A stretch of 12,452 nt of DNA. It comes from Chloroflexota bacterium (GTDB lineage Bacteria > Chloroflexota > Dehalococcoidia > UBA1127 > JACQUN01). The notes beneath the pieces were generated by a model, which made no database searches, was not told the origin of the DNA, and was given only the letters and a program-made list of their open reading frames with translations. Shown here in pieces: positions 1 to 6,252 of this stretch. The translations under genes and the position numbers were made by a program. The stretch lies in contig JACQUN010000151.1 in the NCBI GenBank assembly GCA_016210285.1, positions 1-12,452 of the forward strand, written 5' to 3'. The first letter of the stretch is position 1. The number at the start of each line of letters is the position of its first letter.

Positions 1-2449
1 GGGTGTGATAGGCAGAGAGCTTGTCCTCGTCGTTCACGCTCTTCCAGAAGCGGCGGCGGCTGCGGCGAACGTACCAGGTGGACAGCATGTCCACAAACCC
101 CTCGATCCTGCGCCCTGCATCGGTGGGGTTGTAGGAGTCAAGGAGCTGGCTGACCTCTCCCACCAGCATGTTGAGCTCCGAGAGCACCCAGCGGTCCAGG
201 TCAGAGGTGGGCATGACCTTGGGACTTGCGGAGGGGTCGAAGCCGTCCAGATTGGCATAGGTCACAAAGAAGCTGTAGGTGTTCCACAGGATAAGGTGGA
301 AGCGCCGAACCACCTCCTCCACCTGGCCCGCGGAGAAGCGACGGGAGTTCCCCGGCGCTGACGCGGTGTAGAGATACCAGCGCAGGGCGTCCGCACCGTG
401 AGCACGGAGCAGGTCCCAGGGGTTCACCACGTTCCCACGAGACTTGCTCATCTTGTCGCCCTTCTCGTCCATGACGAGGCCCAGGCAGATAACGTTGCGG
501 AAGGAGGGGGCTGTGACCTTGCCACCCGTGGCCTTCTCCAGGAGCGTGGCGACGGCGTGAAGCGAGTAGAACCAGCCCCGGGTCTGGTCCACCGCCTCGC
601 AGATGTAGTCGCCGGGGTAGCGCCCGTCCTGGGGGGCCGTGGCGTTTTCCAAGGGGTAGTGGAACTGGGCCAGGGGCATGGCACCGGAGTCAAACCAGCA
701 GTCCATGACCTCCGGGATGCGGCGCATCGCCTCGCCGCAGGTGGGACAGCGCACCTGAATGGCATCGACGTATGGCCGGTGCAGGTCCAGCGAGCTGACC
801 CGCGCCTTGTCTTCCTTGACCGCAAGGCCCTCTAGCTCCTCCCGGCTGCCGACGCACAGGTAGGCATCCTCTTCATCACCCCCCATCTGGTAGTGGTACT
901 GGAGCGCATCCGGCGTCGGGTGTCCCCAGAGGGGGATGGGTGTGCCCCAGTAGCGCTCCCTGGAGATGGCCCAGTCCACGTTGTTGCGCAGCCACTCGCC
1001 GAAGCGCCCCTCCTTGACGTGCTCCGGGAACCAGTTGATCTCCTGGTTGGCACTGACCAGGCGGTCCTTGACCTCGGTGGTCCGAATGTACCAGGAGGGC
1101 TTGGCGTAGTAGAGGAGGGGCGCATCGCACCGCCAGCAGAAGGGGTAGGTGTGGTGGTACACGCCCCGCCCGTACAGCAGGCCGCGCTGCGCCAGGTCCT
1201 CCATGACCAGCGGGTCGGCCTCTTTGACAAACTTGCCTGCGAAGGGATACCTCCCCAGCACCTTCCCCTGGAGGTCCACATGCTGGACGAAGTAGAGGCC
1301 GTGCTGCAACCCCGCCTCGTAGTCCTCCTGCCCAAAGGCAGGGGCGATGTGAACAACTCCCGTTCCGTCCTCCAGGGTCACGAAGTCGCTGGTGATGACG
1401 GGGTAGGTCCCCGGGAAGGAGTCGCGCCGGCCAAGGCTCGCACCCCCGTCGGGGCGCAGGCGGACGATGGTGTCCGGCTGGTTGTGGATGGAGGGGGTCG
1501 GCCAGGCAGCTTCGTATCGGAAAGGGTCGTAGAGGGGCTCGTAGCGCAGGCCCTCCAGCGCCTCGCCCCGGATGCCTCCATGGAGGACGGTGTAGTCACC
1601 CACCAGGGCACTTCCCAGGAGTTTCGTGGCCAGGACCAGGCGCTCCTTTTTCCCGTCCTTTTCCACCTCCACCAGGGAGTACTCAGCCTGTGGGTGGACC
1701 GCCAGGGCCGTGTTGCCGGGGAGGGTCCACGGCGTTGTGGTCCACGCCAGGATGTACACGGGGGCGCCACCGGAGGCGAGCTCCCGGGCCAGAGGGCTTT
1801 CACCCCCCACCACTCGAAACTGGACATAGACGGAAGGGTCGGGGGTGTTCTCCTGATAGCCCAGGGCTACCTCGTGGGAGCTCAGCGTGGTGACGCAGCG
1901 GGGACAGTGGGGTGCAGACTTCACCCCTCGGTAGATCAGCCCCGCATCCCAGAGCTGGCGCAGGATCCACCAGACGCTCTCGATGTAGTCGTTCTCGCAG
2001 GTGACGTAGGCGTGCTTCATGTCGATCCAGAAGGCGACGCGCTCCGTCATCGCCTCCCACTCCTTGACGTAGCGGAACACTGACTCGCGGCAGCGGGCGT
2101 TGAACCGCTCGATCCCATAGGTTTCGATCTCGGGCTTGGTGGAGATGCCCAGCTCCTTCTCCACCTCCAGCTCCACCGGCAGGCCGTGGGTATCCCACCC
2201 GCCCTTGCGGAGGACGCGGTAGCCCTTCATGGTCTTGAAGCGGGGAATGACATCCTTGTACACCCGCGCCAGGACATGGTGGATGCCCGGGCTGCCGTTG
2301 GCGGTGGGGGGGCCCTCATAGAGCACGAAGAGCGGCGCACCCCCCCGCTCGTCCCAGGTGCGTCGGAACACCTCCCGCTCCCTCCAGAACGCCAGGATGC
2401 GCTCCTCAAGAGAGGGAAAGTCCACCTTCGAGGAGACGGGTTTGAACAT
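1..2449 (-). CDS. ileS: Isoleucyl-tRNA synthetase, type 2 (IleRS2), 3' end cut off by window
   Basis: Class I aminoacyl-tRNA synthetase that charges tRNA-Ile in the cytoplasm. The frame starting at 2449 stays open to the left edge and gives 816 residues of a protein usually about 1,000-1,100 long, so only the C-terminal anticodon-binding part is missing. Seen in order: the HIGH region at residues 49-58 (TANGSPGIHH), the CP1 editing domain with WTTTPWTLPGN at 236-246 and VHIAPAFGQED ending in Asp376 (equivalent to the editing Asp342 of E. coli by motif), a zinc-type CPTC pair at 568-571 followed by MDCWFDSG, and KMSKS at 666-670. The HIGH motif is GIHH instead of HXGH, a swap reported in mupirocin hyper-resistant IleRS2. 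A GAAGGG lies 5 bases before the ATG. The gene has its own candidate promoter and structured leader and lies downstream of the sensor kinase on the same strand. Identity is very secure. Confidence 0.97.
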   Translation of the reverse strand, partial: MFKPVSSKVDFPSLEERILAFWREREVFRRTWDERGGAPLFVLYEGPPTANGSPGIHHVLARVYKDVIPRFKTMKGYRVLRKGGWDTHGLPVELEVEKELGISTKPEIETYGIERFNARCRESVFRYVKEWEAMTERVAFWIDMKHAYVTCENDYIESVWWILRQLWDAGLIYRGVKSAPHCPRCVTTLSSHEVALGYQENTPDPSVYVQFRVVGGESPLARELASGGAPVYILAWTTTPWTLPGNTALAVHPQAEYSLVEVEKDGKKERLVLATKLLGSALVGDYTVLHGGIRGEALEGLRYEPLYDPFRYEAAWPTPSIHNQPDTIVRLRPDGGASLGRRDSFPGTYPVITSDFVTLEDGTGVVHIAPAFGQEDYEAGLQHGLYFVQHVDLQGKVLGRYPFAGKFVKEADPLVMEDLAQRGLLYGRGVYHHTYPFCWRCDAPLLYYAKPSWYIRTTEVKDRLVSANQEINWFPEHVKEGRFGEWLRNNVDWAISRERYWGTPIPLWGHPTPDALQYHYQMGGDEEDAYLCVGSREELEGLAVKEDKARVSSLDLHRPYVDAIQVRCPTCGEAMRRIPEVMDCWFDSGAMPLAQFHYPLENATAPQDGRYPGDYICEAVDQTRGWFYSLHAVATLLEKATGGKVTAPSFRNVICLGLVMDEKGDKMSKSRGNVVNPWDLLRAHGADALRWYLYTASAPGNSRRFSAGQVEEVVRRFHLILWNTYSFFVTYANLDGFDPSASPKVMPTSDLDRWVLSELNMLVGEVSQLLDSYNPTDAGRRIEGFVDMLSTWYVRRSRRRFWKSVNDEDKLSAYHT

Positions 2450-2472
2450 CGCGGCCCTTCAGCTAGCAGGAT

Positions 2473-2545
2473 AGGGGACATGCCTTCGGCCTGGGAGGCC
2501 AGCGTGCGCCAGCGGCGACCCAGTCCCCTTGCCCTTGAGGCGCAC
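2473..2545 (-). promoter_or_regulatory. Structured ileS mRNA leader, possible pseudoknot or switch
   Basis: In the minus-strand transcript, GTGCGCC (2545-2539) pairs perfectly with GGCGCAC (2510-2504), and AGGGGAC (2529-2523) pairs perfectly with GTCCCCT (2479-2473). The two 7-bp stems interleave in the order A-B-A'-B', so they form either an H-type pseudoknot or two mutually exclusive states. A local hairpin with stem GGCCT/AGGCC and loop CCC (2500-2488) sits between A' and B'. The structure ends about 24 bases before the ileS start codon. Neither a classical T-box sequence nor a terminator with a U-run is present. A regulatory role is inferred from pairing alone. Confidence 0.35.
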
Positions 2546-2615
2546 CTTGCTTCCCCACGGCAGAGGCAGCAGGGTACAGGGTAGCCGTGACTCCCAAAGG
2601 TGTCAAGGGCAAGGG
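2526..2615. repeat. 13-bp perfect inverted repeat around the ileS promoter
   Basis: CCCTTGCCCTTGA at 2526-2538 is exactly repeated in inverse orientation as TCAAGGGCAAGGG at 2603-2615, with 64 bases between the arms. Each arm contains the hexamer CCCTTG twice in tandem. The right arm covers the predicted -35 box of ileS and the left arm lies in the predicted leader, so the repeat brackets the promoter. It could be a pair of operator sites. If transcription comes from farther upstream it could instead form a long RNA stem. Confidence 0.6.
2578..2606 (-). promoter_or_regulatory. Candidate sigma-70 promoter of ileS
   Basis: Read on the minus strand, a perfect -35 hexamer TTGACA (2606-2601) is followed by exactly 17 bases and then TACCCT (2583-2578), which keeps T1, A2 and T6 of the -10 consensus. 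Transcription would begin near 2571, leaving a leader of about 120 bases before the ileS ATG. The -35 is convincing and the -10 is weak. The -35 overlaps one arm of the inverted repeat, so a repressor bound there would block the promoter. Confidence 0.55.
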
Positions 2616-2801
2616 TGCACTGGGGGGAAGGCTCCACGCTGCCTCATCCGGTGTCTCCGTCACCCCCCACAGCCGCCGCGCTCATCAGAGGCTTTGGGGG
2701 GCAGGAATGACACTGCGAAAACAAGAGCAGGCGCCTGGGGGAGCGCGCGGGGCACAGGTGCGGCAGCTAGCGCATGCCACGGCCACCAGAGCGGCAAGGG
2801 T

Positions 2802-3923
2802 TCACACCTGCCTTACCGGCAGGGGCACCTCCACGACTACGCTGGCGCCACGCCTCGGCTCCGAGTGCATGGACAGGCTTCCTCGCAGGAGGCGAGCCCT
2901 TTCCTGCATCCCCAGAAGCCCCAGCTTCCCGCTGCGATGCATCTCCCGCATCGCCCGCGCCGGGTCAAGCCCCTTGCCGTTGTCGCGGATGACCATCCGG
3001 AGCCTGGATCTCGTGCAGCGTAAGGAGACGACTGCCTTCGAGGCGGCAGAGTGTTTGCCCACGTTATGCAAAGCCTCTTGGGCGATCCTCCAGAGGAGGA
3101 GCTGCGCTTCAGCAGGGAGGTCCGGGGGCGCACCATCCAGTTCCACATGGGCCGGCAGGCCATAGAGCCGGGTGAACTCCTCTGCCAGCCACCCCAGGGC
3201 GGGGACAAGCCCCAGGTCGTCCAGGATGCGGGGGCGCAGGTCCTGCACCAGCCGCCTCAGACCCGCCTCCGCCTGGATCGCCATGCCCCGCAACTCATGC
3301 ACCTGGCTGGACCCTCCCGGGCCCAGCTTCGAGCCGCAGTTCGAGGCAAGGCGTTCCAGGCGCTGGGCCATCACGTAGAGCATCTGGGTCGTGTCATCGT
3401 GCAGCTCCCTGGCGATGCGCTGCCGTTCCTGCTCCTGGGCCACGAGGACCCGCTGCGCCAGGGCGCTGGCGTGCTCCACCCTCCGCCGCTCCGAGGCCAC
3501 CCAAAGGATGAAGAGACCCCCCGTAAGAGAAACACCCGCAGTCTGAAGAAGGGCCTGGATCAGGTCGCCGGCGCCCAGGACCGCCCTGGGCAGCATGGCG
3601 GCAGCCGCAAAGGCCAGCGTAGCAAGGCCGCCCCGGACCCCGAAGACGATGCTGGCGTAGATGACAGGCAGGAGGAAGAGGACCCGCTCCAGGGACTGCC
3701 GGTTTTGGAGGGCCAGAGGGGTGTGGGCAGCCGCAGTAGAAAGAACCGGCAGGCTGTCGCCATAGTGCAGCAGGATGCCCACGGCGAGCATGATGAAGAG
3801 CCACAGACCCCTGCGGCGAGCAGGGATGGGGAGCCGAAGGAAAACAGCCTCACTCCCCTGTCTGCCCTGATGCAACAGGCCCTGGTGAGTGGCGCCTGCC
3901 CCTGACACGGCCCTTTGTGCCAT
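2802..3923 (-). CDS. NarL-family sensor histidine kinase (HisKA_3/HATPase_c), membrane-bound
   Basis: Membrane sensor that autophosphorylates on His and passes the phosphate to a NarL/LuxR-type regulator. The 373 residues hold about four hydrophobic segments (roughly 39-55, 82-97, 99-116 and 127-143) with almost no extracytoplasmic domain. A short helical linker leads to the HisKA_3 H-box RIARELHDDTTQ with His175. The ATPase domain shows the N-box QEALHN (Asn287), the G1 box RDNGKGLD (Asp314) and a G2-like GLLGMQERA (336-344). Because it lacks a recognisable periplasmic, PAS or GAF domain, the signal cannot be guessed. The ATG at 3923 has AGGAG only 3 bases upstream, so the exact start is slightly uncertain. 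The gene follows the response regulator by 89 bp on the same strand and almost certainly forms an operon with it. Confidence 0.92.
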   Translation of the reverse strand: MAQRAVSGAGATHQGLLHQGRQGSEAVFLRLPIPARRRGLWLFIMLAVGILLHYGDSLPVLSTAAAHTPLALQNRQSLERVLFLLPVIYASIVFGVRGGLATLAFAAAAMLPRAVLGAGDLIQALLQTAGVSLTGGLFILWVASERRRVEHASALAQRVLVAQEQERQRIARELHDDTTQMLYVMAQRLERLASNCGSKLGPGGSSQVHELRGMAIQAEAGLRRLVQDLRPRILDDLGLVPALGWLAEEFTRLYGLPAHVELDGAPPDLPAEAQLLLWRIAQEALHNVGKHSAASKAVVSLRCTRSRLRMVIRDNGKGLDPARAMREMHRSGKLGLLGMQERARLLRGSLSMHSEPRRGASVVVEVPLPVRQV

Positions 3924-4012
3924 GGACTCCTATCCGCAGTCGCTCTGCCTGCCGCCTGCGACCCTCCGAACGCCCCTGGGTGGCCTCCGCGCGGCCCCTC
4001 GGACTCGCCCCC

Positions 4013-4708
4013 CTATGTGCTGGGGACAGGGGAACCGGGGGCCCTCTCCTCCTCAGCCTCCAGGCCCACCCAGCCGCGCCGGAGGGCTTCCAGGATTGCC
4101 TCCGTGCGCGAGGCGACATGCATCTTGCTGAAGATGTTCGCAAGGTGCGACTTGACAGTAGGCAAGCTCAGGGAGAGCTGGGCGGCGATCTCCTTGTTGC
4201 TCTTCCCCTGGGCGGCCAGCCTGAGCACCTCCAGCTCTCGACAGGTCAGGGCTTCCCCAGTGCCCGCGGCGGTGGCGGTGGGGGCACGCAGGGCTCTGGC
4301 CAGGACTCTGGCGGCCACCTGGGGATGCAGCACCGCCTCGCCAGCGCGGACGGCCCGAACCGCCTCAACCAGCTCCTTCCTGGTGGCCGTTTTCAGCAGG
4401 TAGCCCGCGGCACCCGCCTCCAGGAGGCCCAAGATATACCGATCATCGTCATAGGCGGTAAGGATAACCACGGCGGTGGAAGGGCTGACCTTCTTGATCC
4501 TTCGGGTGGCCTCCAGGCCGTTGAGCCCCGGCATCACCACATCCATCAGGACGATGGTGGGCGACAGGCTCTCGACCAAGCGCAGCGCCTGGAGTCCATC
4601 TCCTGCCTCCCCGACGACCTCCATGTCAGGTTCGTGTCGAAGGAGGTCACGGATCCCCTCCCGGAGCATCGGGTGGTCGTCCACCAGGAGAATCCGCGTT
4701 GCATCCAT
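4013..4708 (-). CDS. NarL/LuxR-family two-component response regulator
   Basis: Cytoplasmic DNA-binding regulator of 231 residues, the normal NarL/FixJ length. The receiver domain (about 5-120) shows the acidic pair Asp10-Asp11, the phospho-acceptor Asp56 in LMDVVMPG, Thr84 and Lys106. A linker (about 135-152) leads to a LuxR helix-turn-helix (about 153-210) with LTCRELEVLRLAAQGKSNKEI and the recognition helix TVKSHLANIFSK. I chose the ATG at 4708 because MDATRILLVDDHP begins where the family normally begins. The in-frame tandem ATGs at 4756 and 4753 would add 16 residues and have AAGGGG at good spacing, so they remain possible. The open frame continues much farther upstream but is antisense to the next gene there. 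It sits first in the operon with the kinase and diverges from the fumarate reductase operon, which makes that operon a natural target. Autoregulation is also likely for the family. Confidence 0.94.
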   Translation of the reverse strand: MDATRILLVDDHPMLREGIRDLLRHEPDMEVVGEAGDGLQALRLVESLSPTIVLMDVVMPGLNGLEATRRIKKVSPSTAVVILTAYDDDRYILGLLEAGAAGYLLKTATRKELVEAVRAVRAGEAVLHPQVAARVLARALRAPTATAAGTGEALTCRELEVLRLAAQGKSNKEIAAQLSLSLPTVKSHLANIFSKMHVASRTEAILEALRRGWVGLEAEEERAPGSPVPST

Positions 4709-4917
4709 AGGGAGGAATCCTTTCGGACCAGTCTTGTCTTCACCGTCTCTCATCATTGTAGCCCCTTGTGAAAAAATACGCAATATGCGCAATTCGTCAT
4801 GCTTTGGTACTAGAACTTTGGTGTGACTGCCCTCCCAAAGGATGGGGAAGAGCGGACGGGAGACCGATGCGGTGAGCTGGCGGGGGTGACAAACTGAAAG
4901 TAGCAAGGAGAAGAGGT
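4709..4917. promoter_or_regulatory. Divergent control region between regulator and frd operon
   Basis: The stretch has an AT-rich patch (about 4768-4800) that stands out in a GC-rich window. It holds CGCAAT twice with a 9-base period (4779-4784 and 4788-4793) and CTTTGGT twice with a 14-base period (4802-4808 and 4816-4822). NarL-family regulators often bind short repeated heptamers in such regions, so these are candidate operators for one or both directions. I found no -10/-35 pair good enough to call. AAGGAG seven bases before the ATG at 4918 is the ribosome site of the rightward operon. Confidence 0.45.
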
Positions 4918-5418
4918 ATGAGAGGTAGCGCGATGAAGGACAAACGGTTGATCTATCAGGGGGATCCCTGCACCATGCGCCTGGACACCACCGAGATCCA
5001 GACCCTGGAAGACCTGATGGCGAGCGGCGTACGGTATTGCCGCTACTATGCCGACCGCCGCGAATGCGCCGCGCCCCGCTACGGGTGTGTCCAGGTAGCC
5101 GGCCTGAAGGTGGCACGCTACGTGCTCCTTTTCTACCCCGAAGCCAGTGAGAGGACCCTGGCCGCAGAGGTAGAGGAGTTCCGCAAGCGGGCGCCTCTTC
5201 CTCCAGAGCAGGTGGAAGCCTACATTGACACCCCCCAGTATCTGTTCCGGCGCGTCGCGGACCCCCAACTGGTCGTGGAGAGGGTCTCCGAGTATGCCCG
5301 GGCCGTCCTCGACCTGAAGCCGGGGGAACGGGTGTTCCGCAGCGAGGAGGAGACGGCGCCGCCAAAGGAGGAGCTGAGGCTCAGGGCCCCGGCGGAGGAG
5401 AAGAGGCAGGTTGCCTGA
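4918..5418 (+). CDS. Hypothetical protein with four cysteines, first gene of frd operon
   Basis: I do not recognise this 166-residue protein. It has no signal peptide or membrane segment and should be cytoplasmic. The first half has Cys18, Cys41, Cys50 and Cys57 in a Tyr/Arg-rich setting (RYCRYYADRRECAAPRYGC at 39-57), and the second half is charged and helical. The last 25 residues are low-complexity Glu/Arg/Lys/Pro and probably disordered. The cysteines could bind a metal or Fe-S cluster, or form redox disulfides, but no standard CxxC spacing is seen. The ATG at 4918 has AAGGAG at 7 bases. An in-frame ATG at 4933 with GAGGT is a second choice. It is 102 bp upstream of frdC on the same strand, so a link to assembly or control of the reductase is plausible but only inferred. 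GC-rich third codon positions support real coding. Confidence 0.75.
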   Translation: MRGSAMKDKRLIYQGDPCTMRLDTTEIQTLEDLMASGVRYCRYYADRRECAAPRYGCVQVAGLKVARYVLLFYPEASERTLAAEVEEFRKRAPLPPEQVEAYIDTPQYLFRRVADPQLVVERVSEYARAVLDLKPGERVFRSEEETAPPKEELRLRAPAEEKRQVA

Positions 5419-5434
5419 GCGGGCCAACGCCCGC
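5419..5434 (+). other. Hairpin immediately after the hypothetical gene
   Basis: GCGGGC (5419-5424) and GCCCGC (5429-5434) form a perfect 6-bp GC stem with loop CAAC, beginning at the base after the stop codon. No T-run follows, so it is not a standard intrinsic terminator. It may protect or partly attenuate the transcript between this gene and frdC. Confidence 0.4.
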
Positions 5435-5520
5435 CTACGCCCTGCTAAGGGTTGCCTGCCATGACTTCGAGGTCTCGGTCTCCCTGGGGGGCTGGCACTT
5501 CGGCGGGAGAGGTGAACACA

Positions 5521-6252
5521 ATGGCGTCACCCGAAGTTCGGTCAACAACAGCCCGTGGCCACGCTCTGGGAGGGCTCCCCCACACCCATTCCGGGGCGCA
5601 GTGGGCAGCGCTGCCCAGAGCCGCAATGGCCACAGCGCATCCGTCGCGGGCCCCTGGCCGCCTGGAGCTCGCCCTCAGCATCAGCGGTGTAGCGCTCTCG
5701 GGCTTCATGGTCCTGCACCTGGGGCTCCTCTTCTCCGTCCTGCTGGGGACACAGTCCATGGACGCCCTGGCCTCCTTCCTGGAGAGGTACTACCTGTTGC
5801 AGGCCGGCGCGCCACTGCTCATGGTGCTGCTCTTCGGCCACATCCTCGTGGCGGCCCGGAAGGTCCCAACAGCCTTCCAGCCCCAGAGCACACTGCTCCG
5901 CCACATGCGGTCACTGCGGCACCTGGACACCTGGGCATGGGCTGCTCAGGCGCTTACAGGGGTGGCCATGCTGGTGCTGGTCTCCATTCACCTCTGGGTG
6001 ATCCTCACCGACCTACCCATCCAGGCGCTGAAAAGCGGGGCGCGAGTGTACGGCATCTACCTGTGGTTCTACATCCCCTTCGTGGTGCTGGTGGAGGCCC
6101 ACATCTCCCTTGGGCTCTACCGCCTGGCCACAAAATGGGGGCTGCTCTCCCGTCCCTGGGCCCACGGCATCCTGACGGCATGGACGGCGGTAGCCCTGGG
6201 GCTGGGCGGTGCTATCCTGTTTGCCCTGTACCGGGTAGGAGGGAGCCAATGA
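5521..6252 (+). CDS. frdC: Fumarate reductase/succinate dehydrogenase diheme cytochrome b subunit
   Basis: Membrane anchor of a type B quinol:fumarate reductase (or succinate:menaquinone reductase) that carries two hemes b and the quinone site. From the ATG at 5521 it has 243 residues and five membrane helices. His66, His107, His157 and His194 fall where Wolinella FrdC has its four heme ligands (44, 93, 143, 182). The near-identical segment VEAHISLGLYRLATKWG resembles the Wolinella VELHGSVGLYRLAVKWG. Glu88 lies 22 residues after the first His, matching quinone-site Glu66, and Glu192 matches Glu180 of the proton E-pathway. I chose 5521 because GAGGTG stands 6 bases before it. TTG 5452 and ATG 5461 lie upstream, and ATG 5626 would give a shorter, family-like N-terminus with a weak ribosome site. 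The stop overlaps the frdA start by 4 bp. Reaction direction in vivo cannot be told from sequence. Confidence 0.92.
   Translation: MASPEVRSTTARGHALGGLPHTHSGAQWAALPRAAMATAHPSRAPGRLELALSISGVALSGFMVLHLGLLFSVLLGTQSMDALASFLERYYLLQAGAPLLMVLLFGHILVAARKVPTAFQPQSTLLRHMRSLRHLDTWAWAAQALTGVAMLVLVSIHLWVILTDLPIQALKSGARVYGIYLWFYIPFVVLVEAHISLGLYRLATKWGLLSRPWAHGILTAWTAVALGLGGAILFALYRVGGSQ
5602..5617. repeat. 16-bp perfect palindrome near the frdC start
   Basis: TGGGCAGCGCTGCCCA is a perfect 16-bp palindrome. It lies in the poorly conserved N-terminal coding part of frdC if translation starts at 5521, or 8 bases upstream of the start codon if translation starts at 5626. In RNA it could make a short GC stem. 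It may be an operator, or chance in GC-rich DNA. Confidence 0.4.

Larger units (their letters stand above)
2450..2801. other. Non-coding gap between sensor kinase and ileS
   Basis: This 352-bp stretch has no convincing gene. Open frames here on either strand have no recognisable product and run into kinase or ileS shadows. The part nearest ileS (2450-2615) holds a candidate promoter, a paired leader and a 13-bp inverted repeat, listed separately. The part nearest the kinase (2616-2801) holds only a short palindrome CAGGCGCCTG at 2728-2737, followed on the minus strand by a partly T-rich run. I see no strong intrinsic terminator after the kinase, so read-through into ileS is possible. Confidence 0.7.

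Noticed and set aside
893..2083. 396-residue plus-strand open frame
   Set aside because: It lies wholly antisense to ileS, has no recognisable domain, and is typical of long spurious frames opposite GC-rich genes.
2450..2577. T-box riboswitch upstream of ileS
   Set aside because: The conserved AGGGTGGNACCGCG-like antiterminator and a Stem I with a specifier loop are not visible. Only a vague GAAGGGCCGCG lies beside the start codon.
2728..2737. Palindrome CAGGCGCCTG as terminator of the kinase operon
   Set aside because: With a minimal loop the stem is only about 3 bp, and the following minus-strand sequence is an interrupted T-run, too weak to call.
2460..2771. CAGCTAGC repeated at 2460-2467 and 2764-2771, as if a target-site duplication
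   Set aside because: An 8-bp repeat across about 350 bp is expected by chance, and no terminal inverted repeats or transposase lie between the copies.
4757..5365. N-terminal extension of the response regulator to 450 residues
   Set aside because: The extension is antisense to the hypothetical gene and the control region. The receiver domain normally begins at MDATRILLVDD, where start codons are available at 4708 or 4756.
5409..5458. 9-bp direct repeat GGTTGCCTG (5409-5417 and 5450-5458)
   Set aside because: It is short, has no partner elsewhere in the region, and partly lies inside the coding end of the hypothetical gene. I treat it as chance.
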